A stretch of DNA of 22,795 nt from positions 1 through 22,795 of the forward strand of contig SDNV01000037.1 of the NCBI GenBank assembly GCA_004524515.1, in the 5' to 3' direction. How positions within the stretch are numbered: position 1 is the stretch's first letter; the number at the start of each line of letters is the position of its first letter. This DNA comes from Promethearchaeota archaeon. Its GTDB lineage: Archaea; Asgardarchaeota; Lokiarchaeia; Sigynarchaeales; SOKP01. Below the pieces are notes generated by a model. It did no database searches and had not been told where the DNA came from. It saw only the letters and a program-made list of their open reading frames with translations. Positions 15,588 to 22,795 of this stretch are shown here, piece by piece. The position numbers and the translations under genes were made by a program.

Positions 15588-16211
15588 TTATTTTTTAATT
15601 TTTCTTAACATGGACCAAGAATTAAGATTTGCTTCTGGAATTAGTGCTTTTTCTAGAACATCAAAATCAAAATGTTGATATATTGATACATTTTTTTCAA
15701 TCTGAGTTTCTAAATAGCATGGTAAATTTTGTTCGTCGAATCTTGCCAGCATGGGTCTTATTAATTTACTAGCATACCCTTTTCCTTGATATTCAGGGTC
15801 TACAGCAATATTATATAAATAATAATGGGAAAAATTAGCATGTTCTTTATGCATCTTTTGGCAAAATTTATCATAGAGATTCATCTTTTTTAAGTTTTTT
15901 ATACCAGCTTTCAGAATAAGCGGAAGAAATCCAAATCGTATCATCTGCGCAAATGATATTTTCGACTTATTATAAGGAAGCCATGATGCGACTCCCTCTA
16001 TATTTGAAGATGTTGCGTACACTTCACCATAATTTTGGCAATAACGAAAACCTACATTAAAAAGAACGCTTAAATATTTACTTCTTTTAGATAATTCTGG
16101 AAAAAACCAACAAAAGAGAGGATCTTCAAAATATGCTTTGGTACATACCTTACCTGCTAAATTAATGTTCGCTTGATTAAACCGGAAAAGATTATTTAAG
16201 CGATTAGCCAT
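15588..16211 (-). CDS. GNAT family N-acetyltransferase (207 aa)
   Basis: The central and C-terminal part has the GNAT core. YYLYNIAVDPEYQGKGYASKL (130-150) supplies strand 4 and the acetyl-CoA loop QGKGYA, followed by a helix and LETQIEKNVSIYQHFDF (167-183), the typical strand 5 and NxxxY-x-x-F element. The N-terminal region contains EDPLFCWFFPE (29-39), common in a branch of GNATs of unknown substrate. No ribosome binding site is visible. It lies 51 bp downstream of the MelA-like gene on the same strand and may be cotranscribed with it. Acceptor substrate is unknown; it is unrelated in detail to the toxin-like GNAT at 10491. Confidence 0.85.
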   Translation of the reverse strand: MANRLNNLFRFNQANINLAGKVCTKAYFEDPLFCWFFPELSKRSKYLSVLFNVGFRYCQNYGEVYATSSNIEGVASWLPYNKSKISFAQMIRFGFLPLILKAGIKNLKKMNLYDKFCQKMHKEHANFSHYYLYNIAVDPEYQGKGYASKLIRPMLARFDEQNLPCYLETQIEKNVSIYQHFDFDVLEKALIPEANLNSWSMLRKIKK

Positions 16212-16262
16212 TAGAAAATCATATTCTTTTAATATAAAAATTTTCGGACTTTTATCTTATTA

Positions 16263-17633
16263 TTAAAAGTGAGGGAGCCATTTTGCCTCAGCTTCGAACA
16301 TATCATCAACCATTTCTCGAACTTCCATTGGAGAGCAAACACTTGCAGTATTAGGATCAAGAAGCACAGCATGATAAATTTTTTCTCGGTCTAAAGCTAG
16401 GGCTCCTTCGACAGCAGCTTTTTGGACCATAATATTAGATATACATAGTGCTTGGCAAACAGTAGGTAATTCAATCCCGCCTTGGGGATGCAATCCCTGA
16501 CTATCCGCTGTAACGGGTACTTCTACGCAGCATTCTTTTGGTAGATTTGTAATTAATCCTCCTTGTTTATTTATAACATTCCCATTGAATATGAAAGGTA
16601 TATTAGTTTCAATAGCATTTATAATATACGATGCATATTCTCCTGAATGCCTTTTTTTAAGTTTAAGATCTTTTCTCTTCAATTTCCTCGAAATCGTCTT
16701 GTCTACACTCTCAGTATTACTTTTACTCATCTCATAATTAAAGTTATGTTCTAAATTAGCAAATAGCATAGTACCTTTGTATTTTTCTAATAAATCATCC
16801 CGTTTTCGATAATAAGGAAGATATTCACTTAAATGTCCAGAAGACTCAGTCATAAAATAACCTGTAGCTCTCATCATATCAACCCTTAATCTCTCCATTT
16901 CTTCGAATGCAGGATTTTCTTCCAATTTTTTATTTAAAAGCTGATAAGCGTTTTTCCATGGTAAGGATTTATCTTCTCTATATTGTAATTTAAGAAACCA
17001 AGCCATATGATTAATCCCAGCACATAAATAGGAAAAATTTTCCGATTTAAGCTTTAATGCATGTCTAAGGGCCAAGGCAGTACCAAACACTCCGTGACAG
17101 AGACCAACTGTAGAATCAGGAATTATGTTATTACAATACCAAGTTACCATTGCCATGGGATTTGTGTAATTTAAAAGTAATGGCTTGTCATTATCAGATC
17201 CATTATTGTATCCCACTTCTTCAATATCTTTTAAAATTGATTTCATTACAGGAGTAGATCTAAGAAAACGAAATACTCCACCAGGTCCTAATGTATCACC
17301 CACACATTGAGTCACACCATATTTATAGGGAATGTCCATATCTAATTTATATGCCTCATATCCTCCAACATGAATGGCATTGATAATATATTTCGCATTT
17401 TCAATAGCCTTACGTTGATTTGTTGTCTTTTCAAAAGTAACTCCTTTAAATTTTTCTGGATAACTTTCCTGCAACTTTAGCATGTATTTATACATTAAAT
17501 CTAAATACTGTTCATCAATATCCTCCAAACATATGACGGTGTCTTCGATAAGCGAAGGAAACATGAGAATATCCGTCAATACGGTTTCTCCAAAAACAAA
17601 TGAACCTGCTCCTATAAATGCTATCTTTAACAT
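16263..17633 (-). CDS. melA: GH4 alpha-galactosidase, MelA-like (456 aa)
   Basis: It follows MelA along its length: IGAGSFVFG (7-15), INAIHVGGYE (84-93), GDTLGPGGVFRFLRSTP (112-128), LNYTNPMAM (154-162), GLCHGVFGTA (177-186) with metal cysteine C179, CAGINHMAWFL (204-214) with metal histidine H209, TESSGHLSEYLPYYRK (about 259-274), SGEYASYIINAI, NGNVINKQGGLITNLP, CCVEVPVTAD and the ending EAKWLPHF. The expected reaction is hydrolysis of alpha-galactosides such as melibiose in the cytoplasm, needing NAD and Mn. The length matches MelA at about 450. There is no ribosome binding site before the ATG, but a 14-bp palindrome lies four bases upstream. Alpha-glucosidase or alpha-galacturonidase activity within GH4 cannot be excluded. 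Confidence 0.88.
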   Translation of the reverse strand: MLKIAFIGAGSFVFGETVLTDILMFPSLIEDTVICLEDIDEQYLDLMYKYMLKLQESYPEKFKGVTFEKTTNQRKAIENAKYIINAIHVGGYEAYKLDMDIPYKYGVTQCVGDTLGPGGVFRFLRSTPVMKSILKDIEEVGYNNGSDNDKPLLLNYTNPMAMVTWYCNNIIPDSTVGLCHGVFGTALALRHALKLKSENFSYLCAGINHMAWFLKLQYREDKSLPWKNAYQLLNKKLEENPAFEEMERLRVDMMRATGYFMTESSGHLSEYLPYYRKRDDLLEKYKGTMLFANLEHNFNYEMSKSNTESVDKTISRKLKRKDLKLKKRHSGEYASYIINAIETNIPFIFNGNVINKQGGLITNLPKECCVEVPVTADSQGLHPQGGIELPTVCQALCISNIMVQKAAVEGALALDREKIYHAVLLDPNTASVCSPMEVREMVDDMFEAEAKWLPHF

Positions 17634-17636
17634 AAT

Positions 17637-17650
17637 AATTCAATTGAATT
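17637..17650. promoter_or_regulatory. 14-bp perfect palindrome just upstream of the MelA-like start
   Basis: AATTCAATTGAATT is an exact palindrome lying in the short 5' leader region of the MelA-like gene, in the 150-bp divergent gap shared with the thiolase. It could be an operator that blocks transcription or translation start. The composition is A+T-rich, so the evidence is modest. Confidence 0.35.
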
Positions 17651-17782
17651 TTTTTAGTATTAAATTCTTTATTAAAAGATAAAGGCAAGGAAGATATAAT
17701 GCTTATAATTTAATTAGATAACTTTCTTAAGTATATTATATTTTTATTTTAAAAAGAACGGAGTATTCTAAGGAGGAGAAAT

Positions 17783-19033
17783 ATGAGTGAAAAAGTCTAC
17801 ATAATTGGCGTTGGGATGACTAAATTCGGCAAATTTCTTGATAAAAGTATTAAAGATTTAACTGGTGAAGCCCTCAGATCTGTTAAAGAAGATTGCAAGA
17901 TAGAATTTGGTGAAATCGAAGCTGCATGGTTTTCTAATACAGGTTGGGGAATGAGTGATGATTTTCAGCATAGCATTAGGGGACAAGTGGCTCTTTCGGC
18001 TAATGGGATTGAAAAAATCCCGATTAATAACGTTGAAAATGCTTGTGCAAGTGGTAGTAATGCAGTTCATGGGGCATGGACCGCAATAAAAGCAGGACTT
18101 TATGATTGTACCCTTGCTATAGGTGCTGAAAAGGTATATCATGAGGATCGGAAAAGAATGATGGAAGGATTTATAGCTGGTACAGATGTGGTTAAAACGA
18201 GGAAACTTATAGAACAATTGAAAAAAATGGAAAGAAAAAGAAAAGAAAAACTAGCCAAAAAACAAGGAACCGAAGTTGTAAAGGAGAAAAAGGGGGGTCA
18301 TTCAGCATTTATGGATCTATATGCAATGGGCGCTCGAAACCACATGAAAAGATATGGATTAACTCAGCGTCAATTAGCTGTCGTTGCGTCTAAAAATCAT
18401 ACCAATTCATCAATGAATCCCTTAGCTCAGTATACTTTTCCTTTAACTGTGGAGCAGGTTTTAGAGGATTATGAAGTGGCTTATCCTCTTACAAGATCCA
18501 TGTGTGCGCCAGTAGGGGATGGTGCAGCAGCTGCAATAATTTGCTCCGAAAAATTTTTAAAGCAATATCCAACTAATAGGGCAGTCTTAATAAGAGCTTC
18601 AGTATTAAAATCAGGATCTTGGACATCAGAGGATATTGCAAAAAGGGCATCCACAGCAGCATATGAAATGTCTGGTCTTGGTCCAAGTGATATCAATGTG
18701 GCTGAAGTTCATGACGCTACGGCTTTTGGGGAAATACATCAAATTGAACAGATGGGATTTTGTCCTATTGGACAAGGGGGTCCATTTACAGAGAGTGGAG
18801 CCACGGCTCTTGATGGTTTAATTCCTGTTAATACAAGTGGGGGTTTACTTTCCCGTGGACATCCTATTGGTGCCTCAGGTTTGGCACAAATTTATGAATT
18901 GGTCACGCAATTACGCGGGGAGGCAGGAGAAAGGCAGGTTAAAAATCCAAGAATAGCACTCGCAGAAAATGGTGGAGGAAATATAGGTCCCGGCGAGGCT
19001 GCCATGTGTGTCCATATTTTTGAAAAAATATAA
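17783..19033 (+). CDS. Thiolase, SCP-x / archaeal acetyl-CoA acetyltransferase type (416 aa)
   Basis: The protein has the nucleophilic cysteine in VENACASGS (C88), the APVGDGAAAAI loop (242-252), AEVHDATAFGEI (307-318) and SGGLLSRGHPIGASG (352-366) with the catalytic H360. It ends with ENGGGNIGPGEAAM in place of the C-x-GGG motif of classical thiolases, which places it in the SCP-2/SCP-x thiolase branch. The reaction is thiolytic cleavage of 3-ketoacyl-CoA or acetoacetyl-CoA formation. An unusually lysine-rich insert (about 144-171) stands in the loop domain before HSAFMDLYAMGARNHM. It has the strongest ribosome binding site in the window (AAGGAGGAG). Archaeal acetoacetyl-CoA thiolases often sit next to a DUF35 zinc protein and HMG-CoA synthase; neither is here, which favours a degradative role. 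Confidence 0.9.
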   Translation: MSEKVYIIGVGMTKFGKFLDKSIKDLTGEALRSVKEDCKIEFGEIEAAWFSNTGWGMSDDFQHSIRGQVALSANGIEKIPINNVENACASGSNAVHGAWTAIKAGLYDCTLAIGAEKVYHEDRKRMMEGFIAGTDVVKTRKLIEQLKKMERKRKEKLAKKQGTEVVKEKKGGHSAFMDLYAMGARNHMKRYGLTQRQLAVVASKNHTNSSMNPLAQYTFPLTVEQVLEDYEVAYPLTRSMCAPVGDGAAAAIICSEKFLKQYPTNRAVLIRASVLKSGSWTSEDIAKRASTAAYEMSGLGPSDINVAEVHDATAFGEIHQIEQMGFCPIGQGGPFTESGATALDGLIPVNTSGGLLSRGHPIGASGLAQIYELVTQLRGEAGERQVKNPRIALAENGGGNIGPGEAAMCVHIFEKI

Positions 19034-19055
19034 TTTTTTAAAGATACTCTTATTT

Positions 19056-19679
19056 TTATCCAATTACCATCCGTGTTTTGCCTTGTAAATCAAAATCAGC
19101 AATGGTACCGCTTCTATTCACAAATTCCCAATTTTTTCCGAAGTCTTTATATTTCCAGAAGTGTGTATTACAAATCTTAATATCTTTGAAAAATACACTG
19201 AATAGAGAATTTTCCAAACGTTGAGGATTTTTTCCATCTCCGCCAGTTGTTAATGTCATTTTCATTTCTCCATAGGGCATCGTTATATGATATGTCTTTT
19301 CTTCTTGGTTTATGTTAATATCAACATACCTCGTCCCTAATATCTTCCTTAATAGTAATCCTCCCGGCACATTATTGGAAAAAAAGGGTTCTAAGTATTT
19401 TTTTTGCTCATCTGTGGCATTATTACTAATATATAATCCTCCTTCTCCTCCTTTTGCCAACAATTCAGCAGCTTTATTAGAGTATAAATCAATGACATTA
19501 ATAGCTAATATACCGCTGATATCTAGATCGGAGATCTTACCTTCTTTAATTTGAAATAATTGAAATGATTTACAGGGAGTTTCTCGGTCTCTACCAAAAT
19601 AAAACGAGCAATGGCCCTCAGCGGCACATGCCTCATACCAAACTCCTTTCATATTCCAAACAATTCTTTCTTTTGACAT
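19056..19679 (-). CDS. DUF1326 domain protein (207 aa)
   Basis: The opening MKGVWYEACAAEGHCSFYFG (10-29) with cysteines C18, C24 and C36, the LFQIKEGKISDLDISGI stretch (41-57), YISNNATDEQKKYLEPFFS (83-101) and GGLLLRKILG match the layout of DUF1326 proteins, a soluble family of unknown function in bacteria and archaea. Family members usually show a C-C-x(4-5)-C-PC pattern; here the cluster is thinner, so metal binding is uncertain. There is no signal peptide. It is convergent with the thiolase, 22 bp apart, and lies about 105 bp downstream of the gelsolin-like gene on the same strand, so cotranscription with that gene is possible but not shown. Confidence 0.75.
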   Translation of the reverse strand: MSKERIVWNMKGVWYEACAAEGHCSFYFGRDRETPCKSFQLFQIKEGKISDLDISGILAINVIDLYSNKAAELLAKGGEGGLYISNNATDEQKKYLEPFFSNNVPGGLLLRKILGTRYVDININQEEKTYHITMPYGEMKMTLTTGGDGKNPQRLENSLFSVFFKDIKICNTHFWKYKDFGKNWEFVNRSGTIADFDLQGKTRMVIG

Positions 19680-19786
19680 TATTCTTATCCATTTAGTTAT
19701 TTTATTTTTTTATTGGTTTTCAGTAATTTTAATAATTACTCTTTTGCTTTTAAATTCTAATACTTTTAATGACAGTAGAGAGTTTC

Positions 19787-20392
19787 TTATTGTTTTGTAA
19801 AGGATCTTTTTTGGGTTAATATGGTTAATTCAGCAATTAACCAACATAACTCTTCATATGTGGAAGAGGATTGATAAATTTCTTTTGCTTTTATATCAAT
19901 TTCTTTTTTTGTAGCTTTTCCTTTTTCCTTAATAAGATTAATTTGTATTTCTGCTAATTCATGGCATAATTCTTCATATGAATTCTTCTTTTGGGAGATT
20001 TTATGTGCACTTAATGTTATTTCCGCTTCAAGATCTGGATCTATACCCGCATCTACTAATTCTATTGTGTCTTCATATTGAAGTTCCAATTCTGGTCTTC
20101 TTTCAACTAGAGTGTCTTTTTTCAAACCTTTCTTTAACAGATCTATAATTGCGATAAAAGCTCCATACTCCTTGTTTTGATATATTACTTGTATACTTGC
20201 GGGAGGATCTCTCTTTTCATTTATAGTATTCACTTTTTTTATACAAAACTCTTTTGTCTTTTCAGGGATTTTTTTCCCAATCCATAAATAGAGAGTCTTA
20301 TAATCATCTATTAAATAAACTTGATTTTCACCAAAACTTATTTTATTAATTTTTTTTAATCCCCCCCTCACTCCCATATTATATAGTTCCAT
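19787..20392 (-). CDS. Gelsolin-like domain protein with two C-terminal EELC repeats (201 aa)
   Basis: Residues about 20-90 read as one gelsolin-like module: the strand NQVYLIDDYKTLYLWIGKKI (23-42), a helix with KTKEFCIKKVNTINEK, then ASIQVIYQNKEYGAFIAIIDLL. The VYLIDD-x-x-LYLWIG element is the hallmark. Gelsolin-family domains bind and sever actin in eukaryotes, and single-domain Asgard homologues that act on actin are known. The C-terminal 100 residues are acidic and helical, with a repeated element SYEELCHELAEI (138-149) and TYEELCWLIAEL (178-189) spaced 40 residues apart; I do not recognise this part outside the group. The AAGGAGAGA ribosome binding site is good. The gene is flanked by an esterase and a DUF1326 gene; no actin or profilin gene is in view. 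Actin binding is inferred. Confidence 0.8.
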   Translation of the reverse strand: MELYNMGVRGGLKKINKISFGENQVYLIDDYKTLYLWIGKKIPEKTKEFCIKKVNTINEKRDPPASIQVIYQNKEYGAFIAIIDLLKKGLKKDTLVERRPELELQYEDTIELVDAGIDPDLEAEITLSAHKISQKKNSYEELCHELAEIQINLIKEKGKATKKEIDIKAKEIYQSSSTYEELCWLIAELTILTQKRSFTKQ

Positions 20393-20503
20393 TGTGTCTC
20401 TCCTTTAAACTAATACTAATATACTAAAACATAGTAAATCTATGTTATAAATTTTAACTCTTGTTTAAAACTGGAAATTCAATCAAAATAAAAGTATAAA
20501 AAA

Positions 20504-22006
20504 TTAAATTTCTAAAAGGCCATCCCATGCTGCCCTTTCCTTATCAAATGAAGCATTGACAGCTTTACATTCATCTCCAAAAAACATCGTAGTTCTCTTT
20601 TCCATGTCATAGGAAGCCCAATCAGGAATTTTATTATGATTTGGATTTCCTGTGCGAGCAAAAGCGATCCATGCGTCCATCATTTTTTCACTAAGCGCCC
20701 TATTGGGATTTTTGCCAACAAATTTATCCATATCGGGCAGATCAAGGTTACCAAAAACAAAGGGCAATTCAAGAGCGTGACAGGCACCTAGCATTCCTTT
20801 TAAAGCTGGAGTTTGCCATGTAAACATATAATTATAAGTATTTGGTTGATGAGGACTCTGAGCTTCAAGCATGCGTATTGTAGAAATCCGAAATATTGCA
20901 TCAGTGATAAGAGCTGACATAATTTCTTTAGGATCGGTAGAGAATTTTCCTTGCCTTGCTTTTCTATATGTATCGAGTATGATTTTACTCCTTTTGTTAT
21001 CTATACCTAGCGTTCCCAAATATCCTATCAATAATTTTTCCATATCGGATTCCTTTACATTGAATGACTTTGGATCTAAGGCAGAAAATAATTTAAACTC
21101 GTTTAAATTAGTGCCAATCATAAAATCAAGGTGTTTACATTCTCCTTTTTGAAAAGCTTTTAATGGATGCATTGGTATTGTGTCTCCATCAATTAAAGCT
21201 CTTAAGGCAAGAATATCTCGAGGATTCTCCTCAAAATATTTATTTTGCCCTTCAATAATTTTTTCAGGAGAAATTTTACGCAATCCCTCAATATCCCCTC
21301 TTTTTAGTCCAAATTTGCGCATCAGTTTCTTTGTAATTATATCATTAATACTAGGATCAATAATGGGAGCACTTTGGGCAATAACCCTATGAAAAAGACC
21401 TTTAGCGGCGGGCATTGCTGATAGGGTAACTACAGAGTACCCTCCAGCAGACTCGCCGAAAATCGTAACATTTTTAGGATCTCCCCCAAAAAGTTCAATG
21501 TTATCATGTACCCATTTTAATGCTGATATTTGATCAAACTGACCAACATTAACAGTTTTATTTGGAACATATAAATAACCCAGCATACCAAGTCTATAAT
21601 TAATAGTAACTACCACAATATCCCCTCGTTTTGCTAAAACTGTTCCATCATACATCGGATCTATTCCACTTCCCATTATGAAAGCACCTCCATGTATCCA
21701 AAACATTACTGGGCGTTTCTTATTATCTGCTGCAGGAGTCCAAATATTGAGATTTAAGCAATCCTCACTCTCAGGTTGAAGCTTGCCAAACCATTCTTCT
21801 AGTTGAGTATATCCTTGATATGCGCACGGACCATACTTACTAGCATTAAGCACGTTATTCCAAGGCTTTTTCGAAACGGGAGGACGAAACCGTAAATCAC
21901 CAATAGGAGGTTCTGCATATGGTATACCTTTAAAAATTTGAATTCCATCTTTAATATATCCTTGAACTTTACCGCTATTCGTCTCAATAATATCTGTTTT
22001 ATTCAT
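20504..22006 (-). CDS. Type B carboxylesterase (para-nitrobenzyl esterase-like), 500 aa
   Basis: An alpha/beta-hydrolase that splits carboxylic esters. The oxyanion-hole motif HGGAF (105-109), EDCLNLNIWTP (81-91), INYRLGMLGYL (135-145) and the nucleophile elbow FGESAGG (S186) are present. The acid is probably E303 (GTNLNEF) and the base H410 (ACHALELPFVFGN). The C-terminal WIAFARTGNPN element completes the family signature. The length agrees with PnbA-like enzymes at about 490. No signal peptide is seen, so it should act inside the cell, perhaps deacylating imported sugar or aromatic esters. There is no ribosome binding site before ATG. A 25-bp dyad over the likely TATA region suggests specific control. 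It lies about 110 bp upstream of the gelsolin-like gene on the same strand. Confidence 0.92.
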   Translation of the reverse strand: MNKTDIIETNSGKVQGYIKDGIQIFKGIPYAEPPIGDLRFRPPVSKKPWNNVLNASKYGPCAYQGYTQLEEWFGKLQPESEDCLNLNIWTPAADNKKRPVMFWIHGGAFIMGSGIDPMYDGTVLAKRGDIVVVTINYRLGMLGYLYVPNKTVNVGQFDQISALKWVHDNIELFGGDPKNVTIFGESAGGYSVVTLSAMPAAKGLFHRVIAQSAPIIDPSINDIITKKLMRKFGLKRGDIEGLRKISPEKIIEGQNKYFEENPRDILALRALIDGDTIPMHPLKAFQKGECKHLDFMIGTNLNEFKLFSALDPKSFNVKESDMEKLLIGYLGTLGIDNKRSKIILDTYRKARQGKFSTDPKEIMSALITDAIFRISTIRMLEAQSPHQPNTYNYMFTWQTPALKGMLGACHALELPFVFGNLDLPDMDKFVGKNPNRALSEKMMDAWIAFARTGNPNHNKIPDWASYDMEKRTTMFFGDECKAVNASFDKERAAWDGLLEI

Positions 22007-22043
22007 AATTAATGATTTATTTTTTTTAATTAAGCTAATTTAA

Positions 22044-22068
22044 ATACTTAGCATTTAAATCTAAGTAT
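22044..22068 (-). promoter_or_regulatory. 25-bp dyad overlapping the esterase TATA region (likely operator)
   Basis: Exact 8-bp arms ATACTTAG (22044-22051) and CTAAGTAT (22061-22068) flank a 9-bp centre that itself contains the TATA-like palindrome ATTTAAAT (22053-22060). The TATA core lies about 50 bp upstream of the esterase ATG, giving a leader of about 20-25 nt. A regulator binding here would block TBP, the classic archaeal repression layout. Confidence 0.6.
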
Positions 22069-22585
22069 GGGTTTAAAATAAATAAAATTTCAGTTTTGTG
22101 AATCTTTTACACTTTTGTATGTTTATCCCTAATAACAATGCAATAATTTCTTAAAACATTAATTTTCGTTTTACTATAAGTTATTAAATTCACCTAGATG
22201 TTTTAATTGATTTCCCAATATCCTTTATTTTATCTATATAATTGAATTTTTCACATATTTCTTTTAATACAACTCTTAATTGTAATTATAAAATAAGAGG
22301 AAATTTTACATAAAAGTTAAATATTTTATAATCATTAATAAGAAAGACACAAGAATAGCCCGCAAAATTGAAGATTTTGCTCAATAAAAAAAGAATTACG
22401 AATAAAATCAATTTTATCATTAGAAGTGCTATGAAAATTTGATGGAAATTCCTAAGCTTAGGAAAAAAAATAAAGAAAAAAAAATTGGTAAAATCGAGTA
22501 TAACACAGAAATTATTATGGTAAATGGTTTAAAGCTTATGCTAGATTTTAGAATTTATCCTTTTTATTGAATTATATTTTTTCAT
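22069..22585. other. Long non-coding gap with two palindromes
   Basis: No convincing gene is seen in these 517 bases between the GH1 and esterase genes (both minus). Two structures stand out. A hairpin with 7-bp arms, GCAAAAT (22362-22368) and ATTTTGC (22374-22380), has a 5-base loop. A perfect 16-bp palindrome, TTCCTAAGCTTAGGAA (22449-22464), lies in a purine-rich stretch. Either may belong to the GH1 3' end or to esterase control. A 42-codon plus frame at 22442-22570 is possible but lacks a ribosome binding site and covers the palindrome. Confidence 0.4.
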
Positions 22586-22795
22586 TTAGAGCTCAAAACC
22601 GTTATTCTTAATAACATCTTTATACCAGAGAGCACTTTTTTTCCACATTCTATCTTGAGTATTATAATTGATCCGAATAAGTCCAAAACGTTTTGAATAA
22701 CCTTCCACCCATTCAAAATTATCTGTCAGAGACCAAACAAAGTATCCCTTCAAATTTACTCCATCATTAATAGCTCTGTGAGCAGTTTCCAAGTA
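22586..22795 (-). CDS. GH1 beta-glycosidase, C-terminal end (runs off the right edge)
   Basis: The last 69 residues show the GH1 end signature: [19 protein letters not shown] in outline, WSLTDNFEW with the sugar-binding DNFEW element, GY-x-x-RFGL-R-I, and [10 protein letters not shown] before the stop. GH1 enzymes hydrolyse beta-glucosides or beta-galactosides with a two-glutamate mechanism. The nucleophile ENG motif lies upstream of this segment and outside the window. Completeness and substrate cannot be judged. Confidence 0.93.
   Translation of the reverse strand, partial: YLETAHRAINDGVNLKGYFVWSLTDNFEWVEGYSKRFGLIRINYNTQDRMWKKSALWYKDVIKNNGFEL

Noticed and set aside
17858..18217. 119-codon minus-strand frame opposite the thiolase
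   Set aside because: A shadow of the thiolase coding strand; the plus-strand protein has all catalytic motifs.
22442..22570. 42-codon plus-strand frame (MEIPKLRKKNKEKK start)
   Set aside because: No ribosome binding site, lysine content explained by the A-rich stretch, overlaps a 16-bp palindrome; weak.
1..22795. CRISPR array, tRNA or rRNA genes
   Set aside because: No regularly spaced repeats, no tRNA T-loop/acceptor pattern in a non-coding gap, and no rRNA-like block were seen.

Overview
The window looks like a piece of an Asgard archaeal genome, most likely Lokiarchaeia-like. The DNA is strongly A+T-rich. Genes are preceded by archaeal TATA-like boxes, and several start at TTG behind a GAGG-type ribosome binding site. 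Two short genes carry features typical of this group: a gelsolin-like domain protein (19787-20392, minus) and a short HEAT-repeat-like protein (9990-10223). The lineage call is an inference from gene content; no rRNA, tRNA or marker gene is present. No CRISPR array, transposase or integrase was seen.

Left part (1-5087). At the edge lies the N-terminal half of an L-fucose isomerase (minus). A FATP-type acyl-CoA synthetase (minus) and an AEC-family permease (minus) follow. The permease is divergent from a beta-keto acid cleavage enzyme (BKACE, plus), and the shared promoter region holds a near-perfect dyad.

Membrane-protein block (5187-8495, all minus). Two tandem paralogous polytopic proteins carry a His/Asp pattern like that of the YdjM/DUF457 family. 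Next to them is what appears to be one seven-helix membrane protein gene split by a single in-frame TAA.

Dehydrogenase array (8623-14139, plus). Three paralogous two-domain 3-hydroxyacyl-CoA dehydrogenases lie in tandem. Between the first and second sit a short HEAT-like gene, a small acidic gene and a GNAT-toxin-like acetyltransferase. These are followed by an orphan 60-bp copy of the 3' end of the first dehydrogenase. The copy encodes identical amino acids and differs only by silent changes and the stop codon, so either a fourth dehydrogenase was almost wholly deleted or a small island inserted at a gene 3' end.

Right part (14261-22795). It contains two different GH4 glycosidases, one of them MelA-like, a GNAT acetyltransferase, an SCP-x-type thiolase, a DUF1326 protein, the gelsolin-like protein, a type B carboxylesterase with a strong dyad over its TATA region, and the C-terminus of a GH1 beta-glycosidase at the edge.

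Taken together, the genes suggest a heterotroph that breaks down glycosides (alpha-galactosides, beta-glycosides, fucose) and acyl or keto acids (acyl-CoA ligase, 3-hydroxyacyl-CoA dehydrogenases, thiolase, BKACE). No acyl-CoA dehydrogenase or enoyl-CoA hydratase is present here, so any beta-oxidation route would need genes elsewhere.
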